From: Bacteroides pyogenes
GTDB taxonomy: Bacteria > Bacteroidota > Bacteroidia > Bacteroidales > Bacteroidaceae
NCBI RefSeq assembly: GCF_014196225.1
Contig: NZ_JACIDI010000002.1
Location: 1-64,000, forward strand
Length of the DNA: 64,000 nt
Reading direction: 5' to 3'
The notes beneath the pieces were generated by a model, which was given only the letters and a program-made list of their open reading frames with translations, had not been told where the DNA came from and made no database searches. Positions 60,508-64,000 of this stretch are shown here, in pieces (the first letter of the stretch is position 1; each line of letters opens with the position of its first letter). A program made the position numbers and the translations under genes.

Positions 60508-63500
60508 TTATAAGTTAACAACCAAACCAAAAGACACGACCTTGTTCATAGGGTAATTCTTACCCCCTTCCGAAGTATAGTCGTTTCCTGTAAAGATCGC
60601 CTCCGGATCGAACATTCCCTTCAACGAAGTAAACGTCAGCAAGTTCTCGCCCGAGAAGAAAGCCTGTACTTTCTGCAAACCGATCTTGGCAGTCCATGCC
60701 GTGGGCAGATCGTAGCTGACGGTCAGGTTTTTCAGACGACAATAAGCCGCGCTCTGCAGGTAACGGTCAGTCGTAGTCATTATCTTATTGCGGAAAGGAC
60801 GCACTCCTCCTGCCGAATGGATATATGGTTTCGGATAATAAGCCCCTTTGTTGGATTCGCTCCAATAGTCCATATGCTCTTTAAACACCGTAACCTGCGC
60901 GTACGGGCCGCTTCCCCAGAAGTAAACGCCTCCGCCAGGATGCCAGTCGCGTTTCCCTACTCCTTGGAACATGGCGCTTACCGTCAGCCCTTTCCAACTG
61001 ATAGAGCCGTTGATGGTATACTGATAGCGTGGAGTAGTGTTGCCGATTACGGTCATATCGCCCATATCGCCCAACGTATTCTTACCGTTGTTTATATTTT
61101 TATCTCCATTCAGGTCGCGATATTTCACATCGCCCGGAGTCCAAGGCTTTCCGCTGATGAAAGACAAATTATAAGTCTTATTGTATTCATCGGCTTCTTC
61201 CTGTGTCTGGATCAATCCGCTGGCACGATAACCCCAGATTTCGCCCACTTTCTTTCCTTTGTACCAGTTTCCCGCAGGATCTGTCACTATATTTTTCTTG
61301 TTTCCATCCTTATCGACATAGCTGTCATCACCGGCATATTCTGTAACTTCTGCCGTTGCGTCGGAGAGCGAACCGCCTATACTGTAATGAATGTCTTTAC
61401 CGATAGTGCCACGATAGTTCAAAGCCAGTTCCCAGCCACGGTTACGCATGCGGGCATTGTTTGTTTTCGGCGCATCGGCACCGAAGAAGTCGGGGAATTT
61501 CTGTCCGGGGCCCAACATATCTTTCGTATTACGCTGGAACAGATCGAACGAACCGGTAAGCGCGTTTCCGAAGAATCCGAAGTCGAGACCGATATTCTTG
61601 CTTTCCACTTTTTCCCAAGTCGTATTGGGGTTGACTACCAGCGGAGCTTGGGTAAACATGCGCCGCCCCTCAGGGAAGATGTAACTTCCGAGATTAGCGT
61701 TCAAATCCATCGTAGCGGCAAATGTATAAAGAGCCGCTCCCGCCTGATTGCCCAACAAACCGTACGAAGCGCGGAGCTTCAAGTTGGAAACTACGTCACT
61801 GACGGGTTGCATGAATTTCTCACGACTGATATTCCACCCGGTGGATACGGAAGGGAAGAAGCCCCAACGGTTTCCGGAAGCGAAACGTGAAGAGCCGTCG
61901 TAACGACCGTTCAGTTCAAGCAAATAACGTCCATCGTAGTCGTAATTGATACGCCCGAAGAATCCGCGCGTAGCCCATCCGTTACGAACGTCGACTACGG
62001 TTTTATCACCGGTTCCCATACCCAGATTCGGATTAGTCGTGGAATAAAGCCCAGTTATGGAATTCTTCATATAGCTGTAATCGTTGTCTTCCTCCTGATA
62101 TCCTGCCATAAGCGTAAAGTTGTGGCTATCGGCAATGGTGAAAAGATAGTTCGTGTACAAGTTGATGCTTTGGTAGCGGGTACGCCCGTAGCTGCGCGTA
62201 AACTTTCCATCGGGAGAAACGCCCAATTCGCCACGCACACCTTTCGACGTGCTCACTCCGTCGGCTCCGTAAATGAGCGGACTTACATTCAACGCCTCGT
62301 ACTCTACATTCATCAGCTTATATGTATAATCGAAGAATACGAACCAGTTCTTCACCGGTTGAAATTCCAGGCCTGTGGTCAGATTCAGTCGGTCGCGCTG
62401 GGTATTGGTATACGTGCCGCTTTGCAGATACGGTATCATACTCAGCTCGGTGAAGTGCCCGTTCGGGTCGATTACCGAAACCGTAGGACGAAAACGAGCC
62501 AACGAATGATAGAAGCCTTCGCTGATACCTCCGTCGCCAAACGGAGTATTTTGATCGGAATGCATAAACTTCGTGTTCACTTTGAGCTTCATCCAATCCG
62601 TGATCTGCGAATTTACATTCGCCGCAAAGTTATAACGGGTAAAATCCATATCTGCATAACGCAGGATACCGTCTTCGTTATAGTATCCGCCCGACACATA
62701 ATATTGAGCTTTTTTCCCGCCACCGCTCAGGCTGACATTATGGTTTTGCTTGAAAGCCCAGTCTTTATAATGAAGATCGAAGTAGTTCACATTACCTACT
62801 CCCAATTCAGAGTTCTCGAAAGCCGGATTCATGTTTGAATTGGCAGGAAGTTCCGCCCATGGATTCACGCTGTTCGGATCTGCGATGTATTTCTGTAGCA
62901 AATCGAGCTTTTCCTGACTATACAGACGCGGTGACCCGGCGTTGGTACAGCCGTCGTTCCAGTATTTCGCAAAGTCATAAGAGTTCACCATGTCGGGTAA
63001 GACCGTAGGTGTAGTCCATCCCACCGTACCTTGGTAGTTGATTCGCGTTTTCCCCTCTTCCCCACGCTTGGTAGTCACCAGAATTACACCATAAGCGGCA
63101 CGCGCTCCGTAGATGGCGCAAGCTGCTGCATCTTTCAGGACCGAAATATTCTCAATATCACTGGGATTCACATCCGACAGGCTCATCTCTACTCCGTCCA
63201 CCAATACATACGGAGAAGCATTGTTATCGAGATTGCCCTGCCCGCGCAAAGTCAATGTGCCCGAAGCACCCGGGCGACCTGCTCTGTTGTTGCTCACCAG
63301 TAATCCCGGAACCATACCTTGCAAACTCTGGGTGGCATCCGCCACCGGACGACGTTCTAAAACATCGCCTTTCACAGCCGATACCGATCCGGTCAGGTTG
63401 ACTTTCTTTTGTACGCCATAACCTACCACCACTACTTCGTCGAGTGTCTCGGTATCTTCCGCCAATAGGATTTCGAAATTTCTTTTCCCGTCTATGGGGA

Positions 63501-63771
63501 TAACCTGTGTAGCATACCCAATGTAAGAAACCACCAGATTGTTTTTAGGAGATACGTCAGATAGAGTGAAGTCTCCATCAAGGCCGGTAATGGTGCCGTT
63601 TGTGGTGCCTTCTATTAGAACACTGGCTCCAATCACGGGTTCCCGGTTGTTTTTGTCAAGCACTCTACCCGTTATAGATAAAGACTGGGCCATCGCTGCC
63701 GGAGAAAGCAAGCATAGCATAGCCGTCACCAAACCCACAAGGAGCATAGAAAGCTGTTTTTTCTTTTTCAT
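60508..63771 (-). CDS. SusC/RagA TonB-linked transporter without STN domain
   Basis: A 1087-residue outer-membrane receptor. Signal peptide at 1-28 (LSPAAMAQ). There is no STN domain. It goes straight into a carboxypeptidase-regulatory-like domain (SITGRVLDKNNREPVIGASV), then TLDEVVVVGYGVQKKVNLTG, the plug block NISVLKDAAACAIYGARAAYG and the barrel to the C-terminus FGLVVNL. Lack of STN and of a neighbouring FecR means control by another system, probably a hybrid regulator or a separate anti-sigma. First gene of the SusC/SusD/sulfatase operon. Confidence 0.95.
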   Translation of the reverse strand: MKKKKQLSMLLVGLVTAMLCLLSPAAMAQSLSITGRVLDKNNREPVIGASVLIEGTTNGTITGLDGDFTLSDVSPKNNLVVSYIGYATQVIPIDGKRNFEILLAEDTETLDEVVVVGYGVQKKVNLTGSVSAVKGDVLERRPVADATQSLQGMVPGLLVSNNRAGRPGASGTLTLRGQGNLDNNASPYVLVDGVEMSLSDVNPSDIENISVLKDAAACAIYGARAAYGVILVTTKRGEEGKTRINYQGTVGWTTPTVLPDMVNSYDFAKYWNDGCTNAGSPRLYSQEKLDLLQKYIADPNSVNPWAELPANSNMNPAFENSELGVGNVNYFDLHYKDWAFKQNHNVSLSGGGKKAQYYVSGGYYNEDGILRYADMDFTRYNFAANVNSQITDWMKLKVNTKFMHSDQNTPFGDGGISEGFYHSLARFRPTVSVIDPNGHFTELSMIPYLQSGTYTNTQRDRLNLTTGLEFQPVKNWFVFFDYTYKLMNVEYEALNVSPLIYGADGVSTSKGVRGELGVSPDGKFTRSYGRTRYQSINLYTNYLFTIADSHNFTLMAGYQEEDNDYSYMKNSITGLYSTTNPNLGMGTGDKTVVDVRNGWATRGFFGRINYDYDGRYLLELNGRYDGSSRFASGNRWGFFPSVSTGWNISREKFMQPVSDVVSNLKLRASYGLLGNQAGAALYTFAATMDLNANLGSYIFPEGRRMFTQAPLVVNPNTTWEKVESKNIGLDFGFFGNALTGSFDLFQRNTKDMLGPGQKFPDFFGADAPKTNNARMRNRGWELALNYRGTIGKDIHYSIGGSLSDATAEVTEYAGDDSYVDKDGNKKNIVTDPAGNWYKGKKVGEIWGYRASGLIQTQEEADEYNKTYNLSFISGKPWTPGDVKYRDLNGDKNINNGKNTLGDMGDMTVIGNTTPRYQYTINGSISWKGLTVSAMFQGVGKRDWHPGGGVYFWGSGPYAQVTVFKEHMDYWSESNKGAYYPKPYIHSAGGVRPFRNKIMTTTDRYLQSAAYCRLKNLTVSYDLPTAWTAKIGLQKVQAFFSGENLLTFTSLKGMFDPEAIFTGNDYTSEGGKNYPMNKVVSFGLVVNL

Positions 63772-63811
63772 AATAAATCGTTTTAAGGGTTACTTTTTTA
63801 ACAAATCGCTG

Positions 63812-63819
63812 CGAAGATA
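63812..63819 (-). promoter_or_regulatory. Candidate -7 box for the SusC/SusD/sulfatase operon
   Basis: The minus strand reads TATCTTCG, one base off TAnnTTTG, 40 nt before the ATG. No TTTG at the right distance upstream, which suits an activator-dependent promoter. Confidence 0.4.
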
Positions 63820-63948
63820 TCCATTAAAGCCTGTATCCTGACTCTGCATTTGTACATTTTAAGTCTGAAATCATCTACAAATGCGTGTAAAAACCGGGAA
63901 ATAGCATCTGCATATATGCCCATGTTGCGGGCTATATATGTTCATCGT

Positions 63949-64000
63949 GGTGAGTATATATGGCTACCATGGTGAGTATATATGGCTAGCGCGGTGAGTA
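63949..64000. repeat. 22-bp tandem repeat running off the window edge
   Basis: Units of GGTGAGTATATATGGCTA plus four variable bases start at 63949, 63971 and 63993; the third is cut by the window end. A weaker related stretch (GGGCTATATATGTTCATC) precedes them. About 2.4 copies are visible. Confidence 0.8.

Noticed and set aside
60817..61890. 357-codon rightward frame opposite the SusC gene
   Set aside because: Antisense shadow of a conserved barrel-coding region.

Overview
The window reads as a chromosome segment of a Bacteroides species. The signs are several SusC/SusD outer-membrane import pairs, ECF sigma/FecR pairs, a hybrid two-component regulator, Bacteroides-type promoters (TAnnTTTG at about -7) and starts that mostly lack a Shine-Dalgarno sequence. 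The Cas13b protein matches, as far as I recall it, the one reported from Bacteroides pyogenes, so that species is my best guess; no database search was possible.

Region by region: (1) 1-6.3 kb is a type VI-B CRISPR-Cas locus. A four-helix membrane protein of the Csx27 type and Cas13b form a leftward operon that runs straight into a 21-repeat array with 29-30 nt spacers; a small YecH-like gene lies beyond it. (2) 6.3-9.4 kb holds a 30-bp-arm inverted repeat, a membrane-anchored metallophosphoesterase and a TlpA-type thioredoxin protein. (3) 9.78-19.96 kb is an integrated mobilizable element of the NBU1 type. It is bounded by a 14-bp direct repeat whose right copy is the 3' end of tRNA-Leu(CAA). 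It carries a tyrosine integrase, a nonsense-disrupted DUF1016 nuclease, a MarR/DUF169 pair with a palindromic operator, relaxase and MobC genes with a candidate oriT, a primase, a RepA-like ATPase and an HTH protein. (4) 20-27 kb is housekeeping: mannose-1-phosphate guanylyltransferase, an ECF sigma with a small putative anti-sigma, argB, speA, aroK and RNase H.

(5) 27-39.5 kb is one leftward import locus: ECF sigma, FecR, an STN-bearing SusC, SusD, a lipoprotein that looks like a zinc metallohydrolase with its metal ligands lost, then three thioredoxin-fold proteins. (6) 40-46 kb has an MsbA-type ABC exporter and a 1292-residue hybrid two-component regulator. (7) 46.4-56.7 kb is a second sigma/FecR/STN-SusC/SusD locus pointing right, ending in two surface lipoproteins (DUF4959/DUF5000-like and DUF4998-like). 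(8) 57-64 kb is a leftward SusC/SusD/sulfatase set, probably for a sulfated host glycan.

How the parts work together: Cas13b with its crRNAs would cut RNA of invading elements, with the membrane protein as modulator. In each sigma/FecR/STN-SusC unit, substrate binding at the outer membrane should signal through STN and FecR to free the sigma factor and induce the operon. The sulfatase set has no adjacent regulator; the hybrid regulator at 42.3-46.2 kb is the only one of its class in the window. The most distinctive items are the array that begins 28 nt after the cas13b stop with no room for a separate leader, the decayed distal repeats, the metal-ligand-less metallohydrolase homolog, the candidate oriT and repeat-rich origin in the mobile element, and several strong unexplained inverted or tandem repeats.
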